Shown: in pieces, positions 32,052 through 44,005 of the stretch
How the letters are laid out: the number at the start of each line of letters is the position of its first letter
Numbering within the stretch: position 1 is the stretch's first letter
From: Protea cynaroides
Taxonomy: Eukaryota > Streptophyta > Magnoliopsida > Proteales > Proteaceae
Assembly: GCA_028583415.1 (NCBI GenBank)
Contig: CM053270.1
Location: forward strand, 5,464,342 to 5,528,341
Direction of reading: 5' to 3'
Length of the DNA: 64,000 nt
The notes under the pieces: model-generated
Told to the model about the DNA's origin: nothing
Seen by the model: only the letters and a program-made list of their open reading frames with translations
Databases searched by the model: none
Program-made: the position numbers and the translations under genes

Positions 32052-32803
32052 TGTTACGGTTGGAAATCGCCCGTCGATCCGTGCTTTGAGTTAACTGCAA
32101 CCACAAAGATGAGACAAGGGAGTTGGGTGCCTAAGCCCCGGGTACACTCCGATGCCTAAGACAGATTCCCAAAGTAAGCAGTCAAGAGATAACAGAAAGC
32201 TATCTCCAGTTTAAAGTGTGGGACGATGAGAGAGTTTGAACGTACGAGAATGAGAGAGAGAGATATTATGAACTGTGTACTAGTCACCGAGATTACCTTG
32301 AGGGATTGCCCTCTACTTATAGATTGGGAAGAAGCATGGAGGTACCAGGACTCAGGGGAGTAGACTGCCAATAGGATTGCCATGTGTCTCTCTGAGGGAC
32401 ACCCATGTGGTAGACTCCGAGTAGGAGCAGGAGACCTTAGCCAAGGAAGCTAGGTCGGTCAGCTCTGGGACTGACACATGTCAACGTATGAGTAATCACG
32501 GACTGTGATAGTCGGCGTCGTATCAGACTTGGAGAAGGACTCATTGGACATAGCATAATTACCTTAGGACTCTGACTACCGACTGGGAAATGTAGCCGGG
32601 TAGGACTATGACTCCGAGCGCTACCATAGATGATGATAACTAGACGGCATAGGACGAGTGAGACATGCCGGGCGCATGAGAGGCCGGGCGTAAGATACCG
32701 AATGCCTCAGAAGCCGAGCGCAAGATACTCTGAGCGGTCGACTCTGAAGGTGAAGCTTGACACGTGTAAGATTTTAAATGGATGAGATTTTTCCCACATA
32801 ACA
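32052..32803 (-). repeat. 3' LTR of element 5 (left, 752 bp)
   Basis: On the plus strand it runs from TGTTACGGTTGG to CACATAACA. It aligns end to end with 41306-42059 with few differences, so the insertion looks relatively recent. Confidence 0.95.
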
Positions 32804-32818
32804 GATGCCCCTTGCGCT
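32804..32818 (-). other. Polypurine tract of element 5
   Basis: On the minus strand GCGCAAGGGGCATC abuts the LTR. The form AAGGGGCAT is common for Tat elements. Confidence 0.65.
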
Positions 32819-33315
32819 GTCAGATACAACGAATTCGATAGTGCAACAAGATTAAACAAAGTGTCGAGAACGTGCGCCGCATGAGGCCGATTGCAAAATC
32901 GTTGGCTGTATTAGCTGCTTCCGAGTGCCTCCCCTTAAGATCGGACTTCACGTCTGAGTGGGAGACGGTTGTGACCAACCATCTGCACGATTGATGGATG
33001 CGTGGGGCTCAAGGCGTTAAACTCGAGTTCCACAACTGCGCTCGCCCGTCGATCTTTGAAGTGATGCAGATCGACACCTTGATCAGACGACCACCAGGAG
33101 GCGGTGCGCCTCGAGAAGGAGCGGTATCAATAGCCGCTCGTCTTCGAACGGTCGAATGCATCGGACGACTGTAATCGATCCGATCGTCTCGAGAGGGAGC
33201 GCCATCATTGCGCGTGACATCAGACTGTCACGTCGCGTCTGGCGTGGCAGATGACGACCAATGGCATTGAGCCACGTGGTCGGGACCCGAAGAGACGGTT
33301 CACGGTTGCAACGCC

Positions 33316-33323
33316 TATAAATA
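33316..33323 (+). promoter_or_regulatory. TATA box for the antisense gene of element 5
   Basis: CTATAAATACTCC lies 239 bases before the ATG at 33555. A perfect donor-like GTAAGT follows at 33450, inside the leader. The 500 bases between the LTR and this box hold no gene and probably act as promoter. Confidence 0.65.
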
Positions 33324-33554
33324 CTCCTTCGATTCATTCATTCGACCATTTGGTTGAGTCATGATCGGAGTTTCCTCAGAGCAGTCGGATCATCCTAGGT
33401 CATCTTCAAGCTTTCTTCGTGCATTCGGAGTCCGATTTCTTCCAATAGTAAGTCTTCTTCTTCTTTTCCTTCCTTTTTATTGCCATTTCATGCTTAGTAG
33501 CTCCCATTCGTCCAATAGTTTACACCCTCCGGTAGAGTGAAAGTGAGTGAGAGA

Positions 33555-36154
33555 ATGGCCTAATCCTGGACCTCTTCCTCTGAAAGGTCATCCTTCTCAA
33601 TGGAGGGATTCTCCGCTGCTCCCGAACCTTCGGGATGGATTCGAGATTTCGTTAGCCGGGACTTCGAGTCCAGGACCTCAGAGTTAGTAGGTAACGGAGC
33701 AGAGGCCATCGTCTAAAAATCTCCAGAAGCCATCCTTGGCTTTCGATCCGGCTCCAGAGGAGGAACTCGAGGAGAGTTCCTCTGAGGCCGACGAGCATGG
33801 TCGCCCTGCTGGCACCTCAGCTCGACGGGCTTCTAGCTAGAGAGGCGGCCGACCATCTGTCCCTTCTCTCGATGCACTCCTTGCATGGAGGGTGCCGAGC
33901 AAGATTAGGACCGAACCGGATTTGTCATTGATCTGCCGGGCATACCAGCTCGTAGGGCCGATGATGGACGTCCGGGTTCGGCTCCTTCCTCCAATGAACG
34001 GGCTTGTACCGTGAATACGTCAGAGATCTGCGTGTACGAGCACGCCTTAAATTCTGGGCTCCGGTTTTCCCTTCACCCTCTAGCAGTAGAAATTCTCCAA
34101 ATCTACCACATCGCCCCCTCCCAACTAGCTCCGAATTGGTGGCGATGCATATATGCCTTCATCTTGTTTGTCCGCCGACTAGGAGAGACTCTGACCGTGA
34201 ACTTGTTTCGGTCACTCTTACAGTTGGCCAGTCTGACCGAGTCCCGCTCAATGATCAGGTGGTACTTTTTTAGTCAGACGAGCGCAAAGAACCTCCTGGC
34301 CATCTCCCAAAAGCCTTCTTCCATTCACGGGTGGAAGGATAAAATTTTCTTCGTGGGCCCTCCCACGGGCGGCCCCGATCTCCCTCTGTCGAACGTTTGG
34401 CTGGTGGTCAATGCCACGGAGTTCAACAAAGTCCCCTTTCTGACGATGGAGGAGAGACGGGCTCAGTGCAAAATGATGGCCGGAAAGACGGTGCGCTATG
34501 CCGACCTCGCGGATCCCGTGCAGTTGGCCGAGCACGGCCTCCTTGGTGAGTTTATTAATTGTAGGACTCAGACTGTACACTGCTATTATTCCAATTTTAT
34601 TACTAACCGTCATCTCTTGTCTCATTACAGTGAACTTTGCCGACGATCAGATCATTGCTCGGATCCTGCGCAAGCAGACGACCGTAGCTGCAAAGGGGGT
34701 CCAACCGGCAGGCGAGCCAGCGAGCGCGTCTCCTCATAAGGAACAGAGGGTGATGGCCGAGGCAAAGGGCAAGAGTCCCATTCCAGAGGGTCCGCCCAAG
34801 AAGAAAATCAAGTCGGCCGCAGAACTCCCGGCCAACATATACAAGACGAGGCCGGCGCCTAGGCTGGGCCGACAAGACGAAACAAGGACGGAGGCTGCGA
34901 CGAAGGAAGTCCAGCCTCGCCAGGGGGCTGTGACAAAGGAAGTCCAGCCCCGCCAGGCGGCCGTGACGAAACTGGTTCCGGCCCGCCAGGGCACGGCGAC
35001 GCCCTCGGCGAAGAAGACCCCTCAAGGTCCGAAGGTGGTCGATCTGACCGAGGCCACCGGCGCCTCTAAGGAGGAGGCCGAGCCAGCTCCCCAACAGAGG
35101 AGCGACAAGCTGAAGGTGGCGACAACGGCCTTCTCTCCTGCGCTCGGATTGAGGTCGACGGACTCGGTCTTCAAGAGCACGAAAGTGGCGCAGGTCATCG
35201 TCACAGAGGGACGCCTATCGGATGACGTGGCCTTCACGTCCAGCTTGGAGAACAACGAGCTCCTCAAGCGAGTGTTCCTCGCGTGCTCTCAAGTAAAGTT
35301 TGAAATTCCCAATTTCTTCTTTTCTCTTTTTTTTGTGTTGCTATGTTTGTCGTATTGACACTGTCGTCTCCTTTTTTGTAGACGAGCAATCTTTTAGCCG
35401 AGGTCTGCCAACGAGCCGTCCATGCCATACTTGACTTGGACGAGAAGGAGGTCCTAGAGATCTCCCTGCGTGAGGCTTTGAAGGCAACCGAGGAAAACCT
35501 CAACAATAAATCCTCAGAGGTTGAGGGCCTTGCTGCAGAGAAGGTCACCCTCCGGGCTTGCTGGACAAAGTCGAGGCCACCCTCGACGAGGAGCACAAGA
35601 GAATGCACTAGGCGGACGAAAAGCTTTGGTCGACCGAGGACGGGCGGCGGACTACCGAGGATGCCCTGCAAGTTGCAGAGAAGGCACGGCTGGTCCTGGA
35701 GGAGAAGCTCCGGAAGTCCGAGGACAAGGCCAGATCCGCCAAGAAGGTGCTGGCTAAGGCCGAAGAGGCACACCGGGAGACCTTGGGTCAGGCTGTAGCC
35801 GAGTACCGATCCTCTCCTCAGTATGAGGACGTGGAGGAGGTCGCCTGCGGGTTTTTCCAAAGGGGTGCCAAATACCTGAAGGAACAGCTCGTGGAAAGGG
35901 GCGCCGACTTCAACTGGTCGGAGATCTCGATTATGGCCGAGGTACTTGGGGTGGAGTCAGCGGTGCTTGTGGAGACCCCGGTTGTGGCTGAGGATGATCG
36001 GGTGGAGCCGACGGCCCCTACAGAGGCTGACCGTATGCAGGAGGATGACCTTCCTCCATATGAGGTGCCCCAGACGCCGATCATGGAGCTTCTGGACCTT
36101 CCGCTGCATTTTGAGGGTCCCATAGACCCGACCGCTGAGGAGAACCGGTCCTGA
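33555..36154 (+). CDS. Antisense gene of element 5 (Tat aORF) with two candidate introns
   Basis: The ATG at 33555 starts a frame disturbed by TAA at 33561, another stop near 33714 and a frameshift near 33958. A well-kept domain follows from about 34011 (CVYEHALNSGLRFSLHPLAV, NWWRCIYAFILFVRRLGE), resembling Pfam PF04195 from memory. Candidate intron 1, 34546-34630 (G|GTGAGT to TTACAG), and intron 2, 35293-35381 (CAA|GTAAAG to TTGTAG), each restore one open frame when removed. The middle exon has repeated EVQPRQ units; the last is a coiled coil (KARSAKKVLAKAEEAHRET) with a frameshift near 35555, an acidic tail and TGA at 36152. It lies antisense to the element. The role is unknown; the introns suggest a captured or host-like gene. 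Confidence 0.72.
34546..34630 (+). other. Candidate intron 1 of the antisense gene
   Basis: Eighty-five bases from GTGAGTTTATTAATT to TCTCATTACAG, T-rich before the acceptor. Removal joins GLL to NFADDQIIA in one frame. Confidence 0.7.
35293..35381 (+). other. Candidate intron 2 of the antisense gene
   Basis: Eighty-nine bases from GTAAAGTTTG to CCTTTTTTGTAG, strongly T-rich. Removal joins FLACSQ to TSNLLAEVCQ in one frame. Confidence 0.7.
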
Positions 36155-36179
36155 GGACTTCCGAGTCATGCCTTGTAAA

Positions 36180-36630
36180 TATGTGCTTGTATTTTTTCTT
36201 TCTTCTTTTCATGTGTAATTGTACGACTGCCCTTCTTGGGCTTTTATTAATTAAGCATACTTGTATTTTTCGGACTTCTGTTGTCTTCTTTCTTTCCTCT
36301 TGGATGTTGGTTCCCATTCTGCAGTTACCCCGAAAGTATTGTCGGCTCGGCGCTCTGGTAGGCCGAGGACAATTAAGTAGTAAGGCTGAGTGCGAACAAT
36401 GTTGTGTGCGGCTCGATCCGAGCACTGGTTCTGTTTCGAGAAATGGAAAAGGTGCCCCTACCCCGAGAGTGTTATTGGCTCAGCGCTTTGGCCGACCGAG
36501 AACACTTTGGTATTTTTGAAGAATGGCTTTGTTGGTCCCAGACTCTGAGTGGCCAAGTGTTCGGTATGCTTCCGACTACTGCCCTCGCCGCTTGTACCGA
36601 CTGCGTATGCTTTCGCGTGCTTCATTTGCG
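36180..36630 (+). other. Spacer after the antisense gene of element 5
   Basis: No gene is visible. It holds two diverged copies of a block with CCCGA(A/G)AGT.TT.T.GGCTC, near 36328 and 36459, then runs into the tandem array. Confidence 0.5.
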
Positions 36631-36639
36631 GTCTGTGTG

Positions 36640-37080
36640 CTACCCTTGCCTGCTTGTGGGCATGGGTAGGCAGGGTGTTTGAACACCTGCACTACACCTG
36701 TTTGTGGGTGTGAACAGGCAGTGTTTATTTTGATCGGCCTGCTACCCTTGCCTACTTGTGGGCGTGGGTAGGCCGAGTGATTGAACACTTACATGCTGTT
36801 TACACCTGCTTGTGGGTGTGAACAGGCAGTGTTTATTTGATCAGTCTGCTACCCTTGCCTGCTTGTGGGTGTGGGTGGGCCGAGTGATTGAACACTTGCA
36901 TGTTGTTTACACCTGCTTATGGGTGTGAACAGGCAGTGTCAATCTTGATCGGCGTGCTACCTTTGCCTGCTTGTGGGCGGGGGTGGGCCGATCGTATGAT
37001 CGTCTGCATGCTACTCGCGCTCGCTGGGGGGTACGAGTAGGCAGGGTCATAGGGGCCAGCATGCTGCCCAAGCCTGCATG
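36640..37080 (+). repeat. About 105-bp tandem repeats in element 5
   Basis: Four copies share TGCTACCCTTGCCTGCTTGT, TGAACACTT and GGGTGTGAACAGGCAGTG. They lie between pol and the antisense gene, where element 6 also has an array. Confidence 0.85.
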
Positions 37081-37272
37081 GGCTAGTGGACAGGTCAGCC
37101 ATACCGGAAGGAGCAGTTTTGCTAAGTGTTGCTTGCTGCACTCTAAATGAAATCACTTCTTATATTAAAAGAAACTAAGCGGATGCCCTCAGGGGGTCCG
37201 ATTTACAACTGGGACTTGCTGGAAAACATAATTAAAAAATTCTATAATAAACTGAGAATAAACACTTGCTAA

Positions 37273-39408
37273 TTATTGATAATATTTTCGAAGGTTGGTG
37301 GCATTCCATGTCCTCGGAATTTCCTCACTGCCGAGGGTGGTTAGCTTGTACGAGCCCGGTCGGAGACTCCTAGGTATAGCTGTAACTCGTCCCCCGGGTT
37401 TGGCTTCACCAGTAGAGGTGGTGATGACAAGTATGCCTTGAGGTCTTCGAAAGCCCTCTGGCACTCTCCAGTCCACTCGAACTTCTCGGCTCCCTTCAGT
37501 GTTTTGAAGAACGAGAGGCAACGCTCGGCTGACTTAGACATGAATCGGCCGAGTGCGGCTATTCGGCCATTCAGCTCCTGTACTTGTTTGCCTCTCGTCT
37601 GCGCAGCCATGTTCATGATGGCCATGATCTTTGAAGGATTGGCTTCAATGCCCCTCTGTGAGACCATGAATCCTAAGAATTTTCCTGATGCAAAGCTGAA
37701 GGCACACTTTGTCGGGTTGAGCTTCATGCTGTGTCTTCGGAGGACCTGGAATGCTTCGCCGAGGTCGGCCATGTGATGGTCGACTTGCTGGCTCTTAACA
37801 AGGAAGTCATCGACATACACTTCCATGTTTCTACCAATCTGATGTCAGAAGACCTTGTTCACTAATCTCTGGTAGGTGGCTCCTGCGTTTTTGAGGCCAA
37901 AAGACATGACCGTGTAGCAGAAGAGCCCCGGATTGGTGACGAAGGAGGTGCATTCCTCGTCTGCCCTTCGCATCTTGATTTGATTGTAGTCGGAGTATGC
38001 GTCGAGGAGGCTGAGTAACTCGTGTCCGTCTGTAGCATCTATCAGCTGGTCGATGCGCGGCAGTGGATAGCTGTCTTTTGGACATGCCTTGTTGAGGTCG
38101 GTGAAGTCTATGCAATCCGCCACTTGTCGTTAGACTTGGGCACCATCACAACATTGGCTAGCCATTCCGGGTAATCGACCTCCCGTATGAAGCCGGCTGT
38201 CAGTAGTTTCTGTACCTCCTCATTTATGACAGACTACCGGGCAGGGGCAAAGCTTCTCTTCTTTTGCCGCACAGGTCGATGTTGAGGGTCGACCGCGAGG
38301 TGATGTTCGATCACGTCTCGGGGAATCCCCGACATCTCCGAGGCCGACCATGCAAAAACGTCGAGGTTCTGCCTCAAAAATCCTATCAATTATTCCCTTT
38401 GTTCTTCGGGCAGCAGGGAGCCGACCTGGAATGTTTCTCGGGCTGATCGTCCGCGATCGGAATTTGTAGGAGTTCCTCCGTGGGCACTCATCTACTCGGA
38501 GAGGAATTTTTTCAAACATCTACCATGTTCACCTGTGCGGTTTTCAAGGCTCGCTGACTGTTCTTCAGCTCGGTGGCGTACCATCTTCACGATGCTCCCT
38601 GATCTGTTCGGCACTCTCCGACTCCGTCCTCTGTCGAGAATTTCATCACCAGGTAGTAGGTGGACATGCATGCCTTCAACTTGTTCAGCGAATGGCGGCC
38701 GAGGATGACGTTGTGAGCGGATGGCCGATCGACCACCATGAATTCGACCATCACCCTCTGCTGTTTGGGCTTCTGGCCGAGGATGATAGGCAATTGGATG
38801 CCCCCCTTCACCGTGATCGGGTCTCCAGAGAAGCTAATGAGGTCGAAAGTGACGGGTTGGAGCTGGTCGTCGGTCAGCTGCATCCTTTGGTAGGCATGAT
38901 AGAATATGATGTCTACCGAGCTCCCGGTGTCTACCAAACACTTTACGACATCGCAGTGTCCGATCCCGGCCGTAAAGATGATGGCATCCTCATGGGGGAC
39001 CGTGACGTTGACGAGATCCTCGTCGCTAAAGGTAATGAGCTCTCCGGTTCGAGCTTTTTTTGATGGCCACTCTGTCTTGGCTACCAAATGCGAGTAGGCT
39101 TTGGCCGACCTGTTGGAGGTGTATCCGGCCGCTGGTCCTCCTATGATGGTGAGGACTGATTTGCCCTCGGCTAGGGGTCCCTTAGTGATGGTATAGACAC
39201 CATTGTCACCAGGGATGCACAAGCCCATTGTCGTGCGCGGTCGGTCCTTGGGCCGCAGACTGCCCACGAACCTCCGCTCGGCTTTTCTTCTCTTTGAAAA
39301 CGGATGAGACTTCTTTCTTCTTCTTCCTCGGTTTTCTGGTTCTGACCAGGATGGGATGGAACCGGACTGGATGTGCTGTCGGCCTCCAAGCCTTTCTTTT
39401 ACCGACAC
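37273..39408 (-). pseudogene. pol: Pol of element 5: protease and RT fused to the integrase end
   Basis: Reading leftwards from 39408: LVDTGSSVDII is the protease active site (about 38945). The RT follows with DCIDFTDLNKACPKDSYPL, LLDAYSDYNQIK, a small break near 37835, and the catalytic VYVDDFLVKS (about 37810). The RT ends LVKPNPGDELQLYLGVSD. It then joins, near 37350-37362, to GSYKLTTLGSEEIPRTWN and LRKYYQ, which is the extreme C-terminus of a Tat integrase. Thus both RNase H domains and the integrase core, over 2 kb in relatives, are deleted. RT and protease are otherwise well kept. Confidence 0.9.
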
Positions 39409-41237
39409 CCTTTCTTTTCCAACTCCAGATGAGCTTTCTATCGACCCAAACTGAATGGCGCCGACCCACTGTCTAGGGGCAGCCAGTCCTCCATTAGGGT
39501 CTCTGTCGTCCCTCCGAGCGGCGTTTTGATTATCGCCAGCGTCCGCTCGCCAGTTGTTGGGTTGGGGGTTCCTCGGAGGTGGAGGTGGTAATCCCCGGTC
39601 TCTCCGAGCGGGAGCCGGTCCTCGATCAGCGTCCCGAATAAAATTTTCGTAGTATCCTCGTCGGATGAGGTCCTCAATCTCTCCTTTGAGGTACTTGCAC
39701 TCCTCCGTTTCGTGGCCGTAGTCGCGATGGAAGCGACAGTATCAGGAGCGATCTTTATTCCTTCCATCGCTGAGGGGTTTTGGCGGAGGTCGGAGGTTCC
39801 AATCGTTCTTGATTACTTCGAGAATCTCCGTCATCGAAGGGTTGAGTGGAGTATAATACTCGAATGTCTTGTATGGATGCCGATAGGTTTGATCCTTACC
39901 GGACTTCTGCTTCTTGGGGTCGACTGAGTTCGGCGCCTGGTCGGCCGACTCAGATCTCTTCTTATCGACAGGCTTAGGATCGGCCTTCAGGTTGTTGACC
40001 GCATTACTCTTTTGAGCCTTTTTCGTCTCGTCGGCTGCGGCGTACTTCTCACACCTGGCCAGCAGGTCATCTAGATTCTTGGGCGGCTTTTTGGCAAGGG
40101 ACCAACAAAGCTGCCCGTCGATGACCCCGGCCTGCAGACTGGACATGTGCATTGCGGGCTCGACGTCCTTGATTTCCAGCACTTCAGTATTGGAGCACTT
40201 GATAAAGTCCCTCAAGGACTCGTCTTTTTGCTATTTCACCGTAGATAGGTGATAAGATGTCTTCTTGCGCACTCGGCTGGCCTGGAAGTGCGTCAGGAAT
40301 TTGTTCAATAATTGCTTAAACGAAGTAATACTCCTCGGAGGAGGTTATTAAATCATATACGAGCGGCGCCTCTGAGCGTTGAAGGAAACGCTCTGCAGAT
40401 AAGGCTGTCGCTCAAAGGATAGAATAGCGTTGTAGAGACGAATGCATCCAGATACTATTTGGGATCCGTGCTCCCATTGTAAGAGTCCAGGATGGGCATC
40501 TTGAAATTGTCAAGAGGGGGAGCCTTCATAATCTCATCAGAAAGCCCCGTGACTGCCGTATAGGCCGTCCTCGGCGTAGCTACCCGGTTCTGCTCCACCT
40601 ATTGAAGCCGAGTGGTTAGCTCTAGTAAACGCCGCTCGACCTCGGACTGAGCCGTATCCGGAGGTGGCGCAACAGTTGCTGGTGTCTCTACATTAACCCT
40701 CTCCTAGCAGAGGGCGTCGAGGAAGGACCTTGCGCCTCTCATCGGAGGTGGCACTACCGGTGCTTGGTATTGATTTGCCAGGGGATGCCGAGAGGCTGAC
40801 CCCGCCACACTCTATGCGGGGGGTTGATATCCCATGGGAGGATTGCTCGGCAAGGTTCTGGTAGAAGCCGTCGACGCTGGCTACGGATGGACCACTGGCG
40901 GGGCTTCAGGGGGCGCATTCGGTACCGGATGGGGATTTTCTCCTCCTGCTGCCAAACCGCTTGCTCGAGCACCCCTTAAGGCTCTAGCCAGCTGTTCGAT
41001 TTGTTGCCTCAACTCATCAAATTGCTAACAAGTAACATACTGAGGGGGTGATGGTGGCACCGTCGCCGTTGGCGTAGGCGTTGGAACCGGTGTTGGTATC
41101 GGTGGTGGTATTGGTGCTGATACAGGCGTGGGCGCGTGGTTCGTCCTCGTCGCACTTCCACTGCTGCCTACCTGAACCTACACAGATGGCTCCGAAGGTG
41201 CATGAGATGCCTGTACTCGAGTTCTCCTATGAGCCAT
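39409..41237 (-). pseudogene. gag: Gag of element 5, interrupted mainly by TAG codons
   Basis: The start is ATG 41237 (MAHRRTRVQASHAP). A Pro/Thr-rich N-terminus with PTPVPTPTPTATVPPSPP leads to QFDELRQQIEQLARAL, then the capsid region, a conserved open stretch at 39742-40215 (LLARCEKYAAADE) and a zinc-knuckle-like CRFHRDYGHETEEC near 39700-39740. At least six nonsense codons in the N-terminal 600 bases are TAG, several where Gln is expected. The downstream part is rich in Arg and Pro and leads into the protease region. Confidence 0.82.
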
Positions 41238-41285
41238 TGAAACCAGAGTGCTCGCGCGCTAATCTTCAAACTCAGTCAAAAGAGG

Positions 41286-41302
41286 TCCCACGGTGGGCGC
41301 CA
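41286..41302 (-). other. Primer binding site of element 5
   Basis: The minus strand reads TGGCGCCCACCGTGGG three bases after the right LTR. It is the same type as in element 4 and fixes the orientation. Confidence 0.85.
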
Positions 41303-41305
41303 AAC

Positions 41306-42059
41306 TATTATGGTTGGAAATCGCCCATTGATCCGCGCTCTGAGTTACCTGCAACCACAGAGATGAGACAAGGGAGTTGGGCACCTAAGCCCCGGGTACA
41401 CTCCGATGCCTAAGTCAGATTCCCAAAGTAAGCAGTCAAGAGATAACAGAAAGCTAGCTTCAGTTTAAAGTGTGGGACGATGAGAGAGTTTGAACGTACG
41501 AGAATGAGAGAGAGAGATATATTATGAACTGTGTACTAGTCATCGAGATTACCTTGAGGGATTGCCCTCTACTTATAGATTGGGAAGAAGCATGGAGGTA
41601 CCAGGACTCAGGGGAGTAGACTGCCAATAGGATTGTCATGTGTCGCTCTGAGGGACACCCGTGTGGTAGACTCCGAGTAGGAGTAGGAGACCTTAGCCAA
41701 GGAAGCTAGGTCGGTCAGCTCTGGGACTGACACATGTCAACGTATGAGTAATCACGGACCGCGATAGTCGGCGTCGTATCAGACTAGGAGAAGGACTCCT
41801 TGGACGTAGCATAATCACCTTAGGACTCTGTCTACCGATTAGAAAACGTCGCCGGATAGGACTATGACTCTGAGCGCTACCATAGATGATGATAACTAGA
41901 CGGCATAGGACGAGTGCGACATGCCGGGTGCATGAGAGGTTGGGCATAAGATACCGAATACCTTATAAGCCGAGCGCAAGATACTCCGAGCGGTCAGCTC
42001 CGAAGGTGAAGCTTGACACGTGTAAGATTTTAAATGGATAAAATTTTTCCCACATAACA
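41306..42059 (-). repeat. 5' LTR of element 5 (right, 754 bp)
   Basis: On the plus strand it starts TATTATGGTTGG (first bases mutated from TG) and ends CACATAACA. ACAAC follows. CTACTTATAGATTGGG near 41569 gives a candidate minus-strand TATAAG box. Confidence 0.95.
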
Positions 42060-42064
42060 ACAAC

Positions 42065-44005
42065 CAATTTGAAGATGAGCTGTGTTGGATGGCCTAACTG
42101 AAATTGAATCGTATTGGATGACCTGATAGAAGATTTCTTGCCCTGCAAGGCGCCTCATACTAATTCTGACTAACATTTAATGTGGTATGTGTTCGATATC
42201 TCGGCTGATCATGGGATAGTCCGCTTGCATTTATTGTGGTAGACCTTTCATTAACAAATATCTACAACGTGGAGCTGTTAATCATAAGTAGGCAAGGCGT
42301 TTTAGGTTTTCATCATGGCACCTTTTTCTAAAAATGATGTGTTGATCGCTGGGTGCTAGCCACGTGGTTGCAACCGTCACGTTTTTGAAAAAGATGTGTT
42401 CCTCTCACCTCCAGCGTTCATCATGTCTGGACCTTTGGTTATTAGGGCAATGACACGTGGACTGCCTCATTAGAAACCTAAACTTTGATTTGCCGTGCTT
42501 GGGCGTCATGTACTCGAGGGCCACCACGTCGAAGTCGTCGACTATGCTCTTGGAGCTCGAACGGTCAGACTCTTTTGGAATGGACTTGAACTCTATAAAT
42601 AAGGTTTTATCTCCTTCCTTTCTCACTTTTCTTTTGACATACTGAGGTCTGCCGAAATTTATTTTAAAGCTCTTTCTCCTTCATCATCTAATTTCTTTCC
42701 TTTCTGTTCAATCAGTAAGTTCCGTTCCCTCTTCCTTCAATCGTCTACGGAAATGGTGGAAGACATTTTTGGTTTTGCTGAGTTCTTGAACTGGGGCAAG
42801 CTGAGGGACTCTGAGGTTGCCCCGGTTCTTCGTGAATGCAAGTGGGACTATGATGGTGGCCGATGGAATTATACTGGAAGTCACAGAAGCCATGAGCGTG
42901 CTTCTGAACGCAGGAGGCATGGGCGCTCTTTTGAGCGCAGGCCCTTGAGAAACCCTGTGCTCCTTCGCCTTCTTTTTCTTCTTTCCCTATGAGCCCTAAG
43001 TCTGCTGGTGTAGTATTGACCTCAGGGTCCAGGGACCCTAAGCCTGTAGAAAGGGTAGATTCTGGGGAAATCTCCTGTGATGAGTCTGTGGTGCTGGCTA
43101 TCTTTTGTTTGGATCGTGATATTGCCAGTAAAATGGATTAAAACGTTGTGGTCCCTCTCTGGAGTAGATACAACGTGCTTGAGGAGGTGATGTTTAGGGC
43201 ACCTCAACCTACAAGAGGTCCTGCATTTACCTCTTCAATAAGATGCCCCTATTGGAGGAAATATTTGTATCGGGGTTTAGGTTTCCAGCCCCTTCTGTAG
43301 TAGTTGATATCTTGCACTTTTACGGGTTGACTACCACCTAGATCACGCCAAATGGATTGGGTTGTATCATGGCTTTTTGTTATTTTTTCAGTAAGATGGG
43401 TTTCTGGCCCGCTGTTGGCCTTTTTCGTGAGCTTTACATGCTTAACTCCTTGGCAAGGGAGCACCCCCATGATCTAAGAAAAAGGTGGAGAGCAGGTACT
43501 ATTATTTCAGTTCTCACCCTGTTCTAGGGGCCCCTCGGCCAAAGATAGTCATTGGGTTGCTTACCTCGAACCATTCATGGAAGATCAAATTCTTTTTTGC
43601 TTTTGTCCAAGCTGGCCGCACTACCATTGGATTGGGTGTAGGGGTCACCTTGGGTGTCCAAGATGAACGAGTGACCAAACTTGACTTCGGTAGAGGAAGA
43701 GGCAATAAGGGAGATAGGTTGCGGGACAACCATTGAGTACTCAAGCCTTCAGGAAGACAATTCCTTTATCCTTCTGATATGTTAATCTCTAAGTCTCATT
43801 TTGATGTCCTGACTTGTCTGTTTTTCCTTTTGTAGTGTTGTACATACTCGCATGCAAAGTTGATGAGAATCTTTGCTGACGAGGAGGAAGACCTTGCCCC
43901 TACCGAGATGGAGGAGATGGCCGACAAGGCCAGTGCTAAAGGGACCTTCAAGGGGTTAAAGTCTTATCAGCTTCCCAAGAGTGCGGCGATCACCTAGGCT
44001 GAGAT
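42065..44005 (+). pseudogene. Relic Tat antisense gene with its own TATA box
   Basis: TATAAATA at 42594-42601 and donor-like CAGTAAGT near 42714 precede ATG 42753 (MVEDIFGFAEFLNW), the same layout as in element 5. Further on, the text around 43240-43480 contains VSGFRFPAPSVVVDILHFYG and, after stops, GLFRELYMLNSL, matching the domain of the antisense genes in elements 3 and 5. Many stops and frameshifts are present. It is probably what remains of an older minus-strand Tat element whose LTR is at 31270-32051. No gag or pol of that element is seen; the sequence ends where the direct repeat copy B begins at 44006. Confidence 0.6.

Larger units (their letters stand above)
32052..42059 (-). mobile_element. 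Element 5: Tat-lineage retrotransposon on minus strand, TSD ACAAC, pol deleted
   Basis: LTRs at 32052-32803 and 41306-42059 flank the element, with ACAAC at 32047-32051 and 42060-42064. The primer site lies inside the right LTR, so the element reads right to left: gag, protease, RT, then a short integrase end, tandem repeats and, in the opposite sense, the antisense gene. RNase H domains and nearly all of integrase are missing. It could move only with help from another element. Confidence 0.95.

Noticed and set aside
42753..42992. Host gene starting MVEDIFGFAEF
   Set aside because: The upstream layout and the following domain text match Tat antisense genes, so it is more likely part of a retroelement relic.
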